Positions 53,051 through 63,141 of a DNA stretch of 64,000 nt are shown here, piece by piece. Position numbers and translations under genes: made by a program. The first letter of the stretch is position 1. Every line of letters begins with the position of its first letter. The notes under the pieces were generated by a model that was not told where the DNA came from, made no database searches, and saw only the letters and a list, made by a program, of their open reading frames with translations. The stretch is from Gracilaria gracilis (lineage: Eukaryota > Rhodophyta > Florideophyceae > Gracilariales > Gracilariaceae), in contig JARGSG010000247.1 of assembly GCA_030374805.1 (NCBI GenBank), positions 62,001-126,000 of the forward strand, in the 5' to 3' direction.

Positions 53051-53088
53051 CGTGCAAGCCGCACGTCGTCAAGACAAGAGTTTTAAAA

Positions 53089-53154
53089 GTAAGTTTAATA
53101 CTGCTCGGACACTCGCTACGACTACGTACTAACATTAGACGTTTTCCTACCCAG
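53089..53154 (+). other. Predicted 66-nt intron whose removal creates the ATG of the zinc-finger ORF
   Basis: A consensus donor GTAAGT (53089-53094), a perfect branch-point TACTAAC (53127-53133) and a pyrimidine-rich acceptor TTTTCCTACCCAG ending at 53154 define an intron. The unspliced zinc-finger frame has no ATG: an in-frame TAG lies at 53136-53138 and the frame opens with GTG. Splicing joins exon end AAAA (to 53088) to TGTCTTCC (from 53155), producing AAAATGTCT with an A at -3. Confidence 0.85.
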
Positions 53155-53846
53155 TGTCTTCCTCCTCGGAGTACCCCTCCGTCGAGTCGTCTCCCCGTTA
53201 CCATCCGATCCTCGATATCGAAGCCGAAGAAGCCGCACCAACCCCGGAAAGATCTATCTTCTGCCCCACAACTCCACAACGTCTGTCACTATCGCCGCCG
53301 TGTACTCCCGTAGCACACCCCCGCCATCGTCTTCCGACCTCCCCCGGCCCTGCTCCGACACCCCCTCGCGCTACGACCCCCGCCTGGTCCGTCGCCTCGG
53401 TTGACGAGGACGGTTTTCGTCGCTCCTGCACCCCTCCTCCCCGGCCCCGCCCTCGGCACCACCCACGCTCCCGCCCACCACCCCGCACGCGCCACGCAAG
53501 CACGCGCCGTGTTTCCCCTCTCCCTGCGCAGTTGTCCCCGCGTCGTGGCACCCAACGTCTTGATTTGGCCGCTGCCATACACATTGAACGCGTGGCACTC
53601 AAGAAACAAAGTAAAAAACGAAAAATTAAAAATATTTTTACTTGCGACTGCGGGGCTGTCAGCCAAAGCCAAAACGCTTACAGGGTTCATCTAAAGGGCC
53701 GCAAGCACCAAGCTTACACTAGGAGAACAGTACCGAAGGCCAAGAGAACCTGTGCACCGTGTGGTCACACGTTTAATACGAAGATTGATCTGCAAAGGCA
53801 CCGTGCTGGTCGACGCCACCGAAGTGTGATTAATAAACTTAAGTAA
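53155..53846 (+). CDS. Copia accessory ORF: double U1-type C2H2 zinc-finger protein, start made by splicing
   Basis: The predicted 230-residue protein begins MSSSSEYPSV after splicing (the A of ATG is base 53088). Residues 1-135 are Pro/Arg/Ser-rich and probably disordered. A basic cluster (KKQSKKRKIKN, about 150-160) could be a nuclear signal. Two zinc fingers follow: C164/C166 with H179 and H185 (HLKGRKH), and C200/C203 with H216 and H222 (HRAGRRH). The His-x5-His spacing is that of U1C/JAZ-type fingers, which bind RNA or dsRNA; the first finger has an atypical C-x-C. Ordinary copia elements lack such a gene. It is followed by AT-rich DNA with AATAAA signals, so it may be made from its own short spliced mRNA, with gag-pol from unspliced RNA. 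Confidence 0.8.
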
Positions 53847-54046
53847 AACGCCTTCTTTATTAATTGAACTTCTTATATTATAAATATTTGTTAAACTTTA
53901 TAAATAATCAATAAAAAGGTTATAAAAACCCCAATAAAAATTAGAAAACTATAAAAAACCAAAAAGCGTAGTAAGTATTTTATATATTTTAGAAGCATAT
54001 TGGAAATTACATTCGCCGGGTATATACGTAACTGGATATAGGCAGA
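53847..54046 (+). promoter_or_regulatory. AT-rich spacer with two AATAAA signals
   Basis: The 200 bp between the zinc-finger ORF and gag-pol is strongly AT-rich and contains AATAAA at 53910-53915 and 53933-53938, plus TATA-like runs near 53978-53990 and 54021-54028. It could end a short zinc-finger transcript and/or start a separate gag-pol transcript. Confidence 0.5.
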
Positions 54047-57000
54047 ATGGTTTATGATCGCACTACCCCACCTGTTTTGCGACCGAGGAATACTGGCTCA
54101 CAGCCATCCCGTATACCACAACCGCCAAGTGGCAGAAACACCACTGGTCAAGGATCCAGTACCGGACATACCGCTGCACCCTCACACCAACCAACCAATA
54201 ATCGTATGGCAACCAACACTGCCCCGAGTAACCACAGAGCTGGTTCTTCCAGTAACCCCGCACCTCAAGACATCGAGTTGAATGAACAAACGGATACCGT
54301 TCCTCCGGTCAGCACTCCCGTTGCGACACACCGCCTCCCGTTTCCCCCTGCTGATTCCGCCATCCCTATTCCCCCTTTCTCTTCACCAAATAAGCTGTTT
54401 GGAGATCACCTCACCCTCCATACCCAATCCCAGCAAAAGCTTTGGGAAACAATTCGTTCATATCAGCAGGAAATCCCTCGCATTACCGGGAATCAAATCA
54501 TTGAAGAACTTCGTAACGATTTTCCGCCTGAAGAGCTATTCCGCCAGGAACTAATTTCCAATATAAGTTTGTTCAGCTCGCTCGCCCGGTTGATATCCCG
54601 CATTGGTGGAAACTTATCCAATAGTCACACTCGGACACTACCGCGATTAGCTCATACGATATATATACACCTCGAAGATTGTAATATCGCTATGAAACTA
54701 ATCAGTGAAGTACAACGAACGCCTTCATTGGAATCCAACGAACAGCCGCTCTCCAATCCCATTTCCTTCCGTCTTGTTGCTCCGCCCTCAACAAACACTA
54801 TTCCACCCAACGATTCCACCCCCGAGGAATTACCCCAAAGCGACACCATTCACATTCGTACCCATAACCCGAATTATCAGAACACCCCACCCCCAAGAAA
54901 TGAGTCTAAGCCTAATTACTCAAAATTAGCACACAGTGTCGCTATGCGATTTAAAGATAATGCAGCAAAATTCTCGGGATCAATCGGTGAATCGTGGGAA
55001 GAATATTTTAGGGAATATAAATTAGCTCTCGCTGATTATGACGTTCCTCAGGATCGACACATACCTTTCATGCATCATATCCTTCGTGACAAGGCTAAGC
55101 GCTTCTTCCTACAGAAGATATTCGACCGCGTAGATTCTATTGAGTTGGCAAACGACATTATGGAAACTCAATACAATTCTACTGCGAGGCAGAAAAGAAT
55201 TGAAAACCAATTAAACGCCCTCCGCTTTGAAACCCATGCGAAAAATGAAGGTAGTAATACGAAAGCTTTGGAATCCCTTGAAGCTGACATCTCTAAGCTA
55301 GCACCACAAGGCCCTGCTCACTGTCAGTCTGAAGCTTGCCGTATTGGGTTTCTCCGTAAGGCCGTTGTTGGTAACACTTGGGCTACTCTTCCGATCGCAC
55401 GTCTGGACACAGAAAATCTAGGCTTCCAAGAGTTTTACACTCAACTGGAATGCGCTATTCAACGTGAGAACGAAGAAAAGCTAGCTCGCAAGGAAAAGAA
55501 TCCCTTTAATTCTTCTTCCAACGCTAATTTGTTTAATACAAATTACAATTCTGGTCCTCCTGCTCGTTATGGACGTCATCACAGAATTAAACGAAACAAG
55601 TATCGATTCCGTAAGAACGTAATCTGTTTCGGTTGCGGCAAAGAAGGCCACGTCATCAGAGACTGTCATGATCGCCAAGATTTGGCTACAATCGCTGCTC
55701 GTAAAGTCCAAATGCTGCAGAAATCGGGTAGATTCAAAAACCAGAACAAAGCCCTCAAGCACGTACTCTATGAACTATGCGAACAAACAACTGATCAAAG
55801 CGAACATGAATCTGACATTGAAGACGCTGCCACGTTCTTTGAACGAAGCGAAGAATACGAGGAACATCTTTCCAATGAACAAAGCACCGAAGATGACTCC
55901 GAAACAGAAGACAATGAAGAAACTCCGGATCCATTCAACACATGTTTCACGCAGTTTGATGTCGATAACTCTGCCCCCTTCGTGGACTTCGACCAGAATC
56001 AGTATCGCAAGAACCTCGCTTTGCGAAAGCTGCTAAACGTACCAAAGGGAACTGCATATAAGCTTGGTAAATACATCAAACGCAAATTTACATGCTTCGA
56101 AGTATCTAAGAGTGATGTCAAATTTTCCTCAAGTAAGGAATTCAATGGTGGTTGTCTCGACATCGGTGCTCAACGCTCAGTCATCGGTCAGCAACAAGCA
56201 AAGGCTTATTGCGTGAAGTACGGGATTAAGATGAAGAAAAAGAAACGTAATATCTTCTTTCGCTTAGGATCTAATATATTCAAAAGTATATCTCAAATTC
56301 CGATCCGCATCTTTGCCCCCCAAAGACGTATTCTCAAGCTCACAGTCGATGTTATTGACTGCGATATTCCTCTACTACTTGGTCTTGATTTTCTTGATCG
56401 CGAACGCATATATGTGGACAGCGTTGACAACCTTCTAGTGTCAAAACACGGATGGGAAATGCCTTTGACACGTAAGCTTGGACACATTTATCTCGAAATG
56501 AATGAATACCAAACTCTGTTTTCCAAGACTGAATTACGTCGACTGCATCTTCACTTCTACCACCCGTCCGTCGAGAAACTTTTCAACCTTTTGAAAAGAG
56601 CACGACCGGAAGAAGCAAACAAGGAATCCAAAGACTTGCTGACATCCATCACCAAAGCATGTCAGACGTGTCAACGCTTCACTCCCAAGCCGCAACGCTT
56701 TCGCGTGTCGTTCCCACATGGTATTATCTTCAACCAGGATTTAGCTATAGACTTACTTACAATTAATAAGAAGGCTGTATTACATGTAGTAGATATTCAC
56801 ACCCACTTCGGTGCCGCTCGCTTCCTCGAAGGACAATCATTGGATGATGTTTGGAATACTTTTCTCAATTGCTGGGCTCAAGTTTACACTGGATACCCGG
56901 ACTCAATCCGCTGCGATCAAGGATCTGTTTTCACCTCGCCAAAATGGAAAGCAAAATTGGACTAGTTTGGAATTGATTTTCGCCTTTCTGGAGTAGAAAG

Positions 57001-59113
57001 TCACAACTCCATTGGTGCAGGAGAACGCTATCACGCACCACTCCGTCGTATCTTTAATAAAATCAAGTACGATGCAGATCTTCAAGATGACGATCTCATT
57101 CTTGCTACAGCCGTCAAAGCTATGAACGATACCATGAATCCCGAAGGTCTCGTACCGTCTCTTCTCGTATTCGGAGTTCTCCCTCGTTTCCCTGGCCTTC
57201 ACACTCAACTCCCTGACCAAGAAGAACGTATGCAAGCTCTTCTAACAGCCCGTTCGGAAATGGAAATTATTTCCAACGAACTTCGTTTGAAGACTGCCCT
57301 GGACTCACGTCTACCAGAAGCAGTTCACCATAGCTACCATCCAGGTGATATGGTCCTCATCTACCGCGATGACGTAACCCCGAACTGGACCGGACCATTC
57401 AAGGTTACTCGACTTGAAGGTAAACAGATTTTCGTTCAGAAAGAGTATGGCGAAGTACAACATAGCATTCACCAAGCTAAGCCATTTATAAACGAAAACT
57501 CTGACAAACTGGAAAAGCCATTGTCTATCCCGAATAACATGGAACATCTCCTTAACTTCTGCTTTTCACAATTTAGCTCCAATGACACGTTTATCACCGA
57601 AGTCCTCAAGCCGAACGACAAACGTAAGGACCTTCCACAATTCGTAAAGGCTAAGAAGAAGGAACTCGAAGGCCTAATGAAGCGAGGAACCTGGACAATC
57701 GTCAATAAACATGAAGTACCAGAACACGCCAAAATTATTGGATCACGTCTAGTTTGTTCTATCAAGAACCCCGGTACACCTGACGAAAGCTTCAAAGCTC
57801 GCCTCGTAGCTCAAGGCTTTGCCGATAAAGAGCAAAACTATTTAGTACACATCGCTACAACAGTTAGGCATAGTACCGTTCGTATTATTCTATCCATCGC
57901 AGCCATGTTTGATTGGAAAATATGGAGCCACGACGTAACTCAAGCATATATACAGAGTAGTCAGAACCTAGCTCGAAAGGTATACTTGAAACCTCCAAAG
58001 GAAATGAATTTGCCGGAAGGAACAATGCTTCTACTGGTGAAACCCCTGTACGGTTTACCTGATGCTAGCGACTACTGGAACGTGACCATTATGAACCACG
58101 TCCGTAACGATCTCCAAATGACCCCATTGAAGGGAGATATCTCTGCATTTTATAAGTATCTAAACGATATCTTAATTGGTTTACTTGGATCGTACGTTGA
58201 TGATTCGATTCATACTGGTAACGATGAGTTTCTGAAAATCAGTGAGAAAACTCTGCAGAAGTTTGAATCTCGTACAAGGGAAATGGATAATTTCAAATTT
58301 GCAGGAACACAAGTGGAAACTGGAAATGGAAAATATGCAATTCATCAGAAAGACTTTATTCAAAGACTACTTCCCCTCAATGACACAGGAAGTTACGACG
58401 AATTTCGTTCAAAGAGAGCACAACTTGCCTGGCTCGTTTATTCCTACCCACATCTTTCTTTTTACGTGAACAAATGTGCACAAGTAACCTCTGAAAAGTT
58501 CTCCGCAAAAGATGGAAGACGAATGAATAAAATCATCAAACGGATCAAGGTTGCTGATCCCCTTTGCATGAAGTTTGTTAAGTTGGATATGGAGTCACTC
58601 CACATTAGGATCTATAGCGACTCTTCTTTCGCAAACAACGAAGATCTTAAATCTCAGCTAGGATATATTATCTTACTTGCAGATAAGCACAATAATTGTA
58701 ACATTGTGAAGTTCAAGAGCTATAAGAGTCGCCGAGTTGTAAGGTCCGTGTTAGGAGGAGAGGTTTATGCGTTTGCTGACGCATTGGATAGTGGCTTCAC
58801 CTTGAAGCATGATTTGGAAAGGATATTGAATAAGAATATACCAATCAAGATGTTTACTGATTCATGGAGTCTTTTCAACGTTATTACTAAGTCTTCTGAA
58901 ACTGCAGAAAAACGTTTACTTATTGACATAAGTGCAGTAAGAGAAGCTTATGATCGTCATGAAATTTCAGATGTTGGTTTTATCCGTTCTGAGTATAACC
59001 CCGCTGACTTGTTAACAAAGCAAGTGGAAAATGAAGTGTTTAGGAATATTTTGCTATGTAACCAGATTGAACATCCTATTGAGCAATGGGTTGTAAGAGA
59101 TTGGAATACGTGA
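54047..59113 (+). pseudogene. Copia gag-pol polyprotein, single in-frame TAG
   Basis: One frame of about 1,690 codons from ATG 54047 encodes a Pro/Thr-rich N-terminus, Gag helices (residues about 290-480) and a CCHC knuckle (CFGCGKEGHVIRDC near 55629). Then come a protease with DIGA in place of the usual D(S/T)GA (CLDIGAQRSVIG), the integrase HHCC finger (LHFYHPSVEK...CQTCQRF) and the integrase core. TAG at 56963-56965 interrupts the core after KWKAKLD. The same frame continues with SHNSIGAGERYHAP, then copia RT (ARLVAQGFADKEQNYLVHIA, active site GSYVDDS near 58195) and RNase H (IYSDSSFANNEDLKSQLGY) to 59113. Apart from the stop everything is intact. The context GAC-TAG-TTT is not a known readthrough signal. 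Confidence 0.9.
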
Positions 59114-59143
59114 AGATATATGATTAGCGATTAAGTTTCTGTT

Positions 59144-59158
59144 TAGAAAGAGAGCAAG
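59144..59158 (+). other. Polypurine tract of the copia element
   Basis: Purine-rich AGAAAGAGAGCAAG directly before the 3' LTR. Confidence 0.6.
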
Positions 59159-59402
59159 TGTGGACATTACGGCGACAGGCCGAATTGCGTAGGTAGCACC
59201 TCTTGCAAGGTGTACCGTTTAGGCGACTACGTGGACAAAGTACTTTCTCCGTCGTAAGCTCTGAACACCCGAGCTCGAAGTCCGAGTAGTACTTAAAGTA
59301 AACACAGAGACCTCGACCGTCCCTCGACTGGTCTCCACCCGTCATCACAAGCATCTACAATTTCATCCAGTTCATTTCAACCGCAGCGCACGCAGCGCTA
59401 CA
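59159..59402 (+). repeat. 3' LTR of the copia element (244 bp)
   Basis: Copy of 52721-52964. Followed by target duplication CCGAG (59403-59407). Confidence 0.95.
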
Positions 59403-59441
59403 CCGAGCGCCGCGGGCGCGGCTGCACGCGACAAACTGCCA

Positions 59442-60923
59442 ATGCGCCGCTTCTCAATCAAACGCGCCCAGCAGCGCCCGCGTTTGAGGGCGCCGCCTCC
59501 TGCTCGGCTACCCTATCACTTGCTTCAACCCGCGCCGAGACGGCGCCATTTAACGCCCTTGCGCGATGCCGTGCGTCACCGCAGCCGCGGCCGCTGCGGT
59601 GCGTCGATTACCTCCACCTCCCCGCTTCCCCCCCCTCACGCCTCTTCTCACGTCTCCGCTCTCGCCTCGCTCTCCTGTCTAACACACGCGCCAATTCGCT
59701 TTACGCCAATTATGGACATTACTAGACTCGGCTTCCACAAGCAACTGCTCTGCTACCGATGCGCCCATGGCGGTCTACCGCGCTCCTGCTGCTACGCCAT
59801 CACAATGACGCGCCCGATCACCCCCCGAACAAACACAGCCGTGCACCGCACCAGCTGTCGGCCAGAATCGCTGCACCCCCCAGCTCCCTCCTCTCGCCAT
59901 GCCTTGAAGCGCACTCTCGCTGTAATCTCCGACATGTTCGCACTATACACCCTCTACTTGGGTACGGTCGTCTTGGAATTGGAGCGCCTTGGCATATACG
60001 CGCTCCACTCCGAGTCCAACGTGTGTGCTGGCTGGGAAACCTTGGTCAAACAACGCTTACTTCAGCTCATCATGAATGCTGTCAATTCGCTCGAGGTCGT
60101 CGTCCACGATTTTGGCGTCGTCGAGCGATGTGGCCCTGATGACACAGGCGATCTCCTTGCCGGCCAACTAGAACGCGAACCGGGCACTCTCACAATTGTC
60201 ATCACATTGATCAAACTCATCAACCACGCTCCATCGGATGAACATCTACCCACCCAATTGGAGACCTCCGTCACCAGATGGATGCTCTACAGGTTCCGTC
60301 ATTCTGCCCAGCTCGACAGCGTGTTGCGCACTGAGGTCGACCGCATGGTCCAAATCATAAAGGATTGCGATATGCCCGTGCTCCATTACCTCGACGTTCG
60401 TGACAGCGTTCGTCGAGATCTTGGAGTAAACGAGCTCGACCTCATCGCAATTGCCATCCAGGCCGCCGCAGAGGCCGGCTACGAAGCTGTCGGTGACAAG
60501 TGGATTCGAGAAATCACCGTGCAGTTGTCCACCGTTGGGAGGGGTATACTCATCACACCCACCCCCCACCCCGCGTGGTATCATGCTCGGTCTCCTCGGA
60601 CGCATGATTGTCGTTCACGGAACCTCAGTACATGGCCTTCCAACCGGTGACCTCTGGTTTGCAGAAACGGAGGTAGAGTACTGCACCGGAGCGCAGTCGC
60701 GTTTGAGCCTGTTGACCGAATTCCGATGTAGTGAGCGTCATATGATTCGTCAACCAGTGCTCAAGCACTCCATTCGTGAAGTCCCTCAATGGATGACAAA
60801 AATGTTGGAAAGTCTCGTTCGAGGTGAACACGAAGCAGCAAACAAGACGTACGCGGAGCTGATGGATGTGAAGAACTCCGACGCTTCGCCAGATGGCCTG
60901 GAGAGCGCAGTGGTGTACTGCAG
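59442..60923 (+). pseudogene. Unrecognised helix-rich protein gene, frameshifted, running into a satellite
   Basis: The frame 59442-60650 starts with an Arg/Pro-rich part of doubtful reality. From about 59710 (MDITRLGFHKQLL, or MFALYTLYLGTV at about 59935) it looks like a folded alpha-helical protein: ALHSESNVCAGWETLVKQRL, LIMNAVNSLEVVVHDFG, TLTIVITLIKLINH, VDRMVQIIKDCDMPVLHYL and LDLIAIAIQAAAEAGYEA. After a G-rich stretch near 60540 the frame shifts to LLGRMIVVHGTSVHGLPTGD, LWFAETEVEYCTGAQ and MLESLVRGEHEAANKTYAEL. The sequence then passes into the 137-bp repeats at about 60924. I recognise no family. The copia element inserted about 40 bp upstream of the first ATG. Confidence 0.45.
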
Positions 60924-62168
60924 ATTTTCCTGTGAATACGTGTGCACGGTGTGCATGCGCTGTCACTGCAATTTGGCCTCCGAAGGTCTTCATCTTCACC
61001 GTTTTCGGATTGTTTACTCTCAAAATGGCATTTTGGTGTTTCCAATGTCGGATTCGGCTGGTTTTCCTGTCACGACGTGTGCACGGTGTGCAATCGTCCG
61101 TCTTCATCTTCACCGTCGAATTGTTTACTCTCAAAATGGCATTTTGGTATTTCGGATTCGGCTGGTTTTCCTGAAGGTCTGTCATCTTCAACCGTTTTCG
61201 TTTTCGAATTGTTTACAAAATGGCTCAAAATGGCATTTTGGTGTTTCCAATGTCGGATTCGGCTGGTTTTCCTGTCACGACGTGTGACAATACGTGTGCA
61301 CGGTGTGCATGCTGCCGTCGTACTGCAATTTGTCGTCCGAAGGTCTTCATCTTCACCGTTTTCGAATTGTTTACTCTCAAAATGGCATTTTGGTGTTTCC
61401 AATGCCTCGTCTTCGATTCGGCTGGTTTTCCAATGTATGATTCGGCTGGTTTTCCTGTCAATACGTGTGCACGGTGTGCTTCCGCCGTCACTGCAATTTG
61501 TCTCCGAAGGTCTTCATCTTCACCGTTTTCGAATTGTTTACTCTCAAAATGGCATTTTGGTGTTTCCAATGTCGGATTCGGCTGGTTTTCCAGTCAATAC
61601 GTGTGCACGGTGTGCATCTGCCGTCATATCAATTTGTCGTCCGAAGGTCTTCATCTTCACCGTTTTCGGATTGTTTACTCTCAAAATGGCATTTTGGTAT
61701 TTCCAGTGTCGGATTCGGCTGGTTTTCCTGTCAATACGTGTGCACGGTGTGCATGCGCCGTCACTGCAATTTGGCCTCTGAAGGTCTTCGTCTTCACCGT
61801 TTTCGAACTGTTTACTCTCAAAATGGCATTTTGGTGTTTCCAATGTCGGATTCGGCTGGTTTTCCTGTCAATACGTGTGCACGGTGTGCATCCGCCGTCA
61901 CTGCAATTTGTCGTCCGAAGGTCTTCATCTTCACCGTTTTCGAATTGTTTACTCTCAAAATGGCATTTTGGTGTTTCCAATGTCGGATTCGGCTGGTTTT
62001 CCTGTCAATACGTGTGCACGGTGTGCATCCGCCGTTTCCAATGTCGGATTCGGCTGGTCACTGCAATTTGTCGTCCGAAGGTCTTCATCTTCACCGTTTT
62101 CGAATTGTTTACTCTCAAAATGGCATTTTGGTGTTTCCAATGTCGGATTCGGCTGGTTTTCCTTTGAA
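60924..62168 (+). repeat. 137-bp tandem satellite, about nine units
   Basis: The unit runs from GTCAATACGTGTGCACGGTG to GGATTCGGCTGGTTTTCC. The landmark CAAAATGGCATTTTGG recurs at about 61020, 61132, 61228, 61378, 61545, 61682, 61819, 61956 and 62117. The central three spacings are exactly 137 bp; flanking units have deletions or insertions. Because 137 is not a multiple of 3, long open frames through the array rotate through all three phases of the unit, and none contains a stop on the plus strand. Right-hand units are most alike, left-hand ones most degenerate. Confidence 0.93.
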
Positions 62169-63141
62169 TACATGACGATGGCAGCGAGACGGTGCTGTAC
62201 GACGCCATCGAGCTGAACTGGTTGCTAAAACTGGCCGGACTGGCCGGCGTGGCGGCGGCGCGTGGCACGCCACCACCACCACCAGCGACAGCGGCGGCAG
62301 CTGCAGTGGCAGAGGCGCGCTTCGGGTTGGCCGGGCACGAGCACTCGTGCTTGCACAGCGCCTTGAGGTTGGGCACGACGTGCGACGCGTCAAACTGGCA
62401 GCGCGGGCGCAGCGGGTCGAAGATGTGCGTGTGGTGCGAACACGGAAAGCGGCGCGGCTTTTGCGCGCAGCGTAGGTGGCAGCGACTGCGCGTGTTGCAA
62501 GGACGTCGTAACCGCGACAGCGGCGCCCACGCCGGCGCGGCCACGCTTGACGACGACGGGGATGGGCGGGTCGCGCGCAGCGCCGCCGCCGGCGCTGCTA
62601 CCGCCATGCACGACCAACCACTGGCCGGGCTGCCAGACACCCTTGCGCTGTAGGTCGAAGCCGGGGCCTGAACGGATGCGGTTGTGGTCGAAGGCCAGCG
62701 TCGTCAGTGACGACGGCTGCGGCGACCGCGACTATGACTGCGGCGGTGACGGCAGCGCGCGCGCGCGCGAGTGGCGCTGCTTGCGGCGGTGGGAAGACGC
62801 GCTGCCCATGTCGCTGCAGAGGCGGGCAGCGCACCGACGATGCTCGCACGCACCGCGCACCTTTTTGCACGGTATCTATACAACACCAACGAGAACGAGG
62901 CGCGCGCCGCTCCACGTGGTGCGGCCACGCGCGCGCGCCATTGGCCACGCCGCTGCTCGTGCGCTCGCGTGTTCGTTCGTTCGCTGCTGGCGGTGTGTCT
63001 CGCCGCCCCGCGCGCGTCCCGACTCCGCCGATCGATACGTGTGCCGCTCGTGGCCGCGTCCCGCTGCCGCTCCCGCCGCCGCCACCCGCTGTCGCTCAGC
63101 GCGTCGGTGGTGGTGGTGGTGGTGGTGGTGCTCCTGCTGCT
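62169..63141. other. GC-rich region, no secure gene
   Basis: Both strands have overlapping open frames due to high GC. A minus-strand frame (62640 to about 62170) has a Cys/His-rich stretch (CNTRSRCHLRC, FPCSHHTHIFDPLRPRCQF) that might be a zinc-binding remnant, but I would not name it. A (GGT)n run lies at about 63106-63130; read in one frame it gives a Val/Leu-rich helix that could be the membrane anchor of the glycosyltransferase that follows in another frame. Confidence 0.35.

Larger units (their letters stand above)
52721..59402 (+). mobile_element. Ty1/copia LTR retrotransposon, 6.7 kb, with an extra zinc-finger ORF
   Basis: LTRs of 244 bp at 52721-52964 and 59159-59402 begin TGTGG and end CTACA. 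The target duplication CCGAG is at 52716-52720 and 59403-59407. The LTRs differ at about four positions, so the insertion is fairly recent. The domain order protease, integrase, RT, RNase H defines the copia superfamily. Unusually, a separate ORF for a double zinc-finger protein lies between the 5' LTR and gag-pol and is preceded by a short intron. The interior from 53850 is AT-rich against a GC-rich host flank. Confidence 0.95.

Noticed and set aside
53154-53156. GTG as the start codon of the copia zinc-finger ORF
   Set aside because: Eukaryotic mRNAs rarely start at GTG, and a consensus intron ends exactly here and creates an ATG.
60625-62173. Minus-strand ORFs of about 100 codons repeated through the satellite
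   Set aside because: They are the same 137-bp unit read on the other strand and have no recognisable domain.
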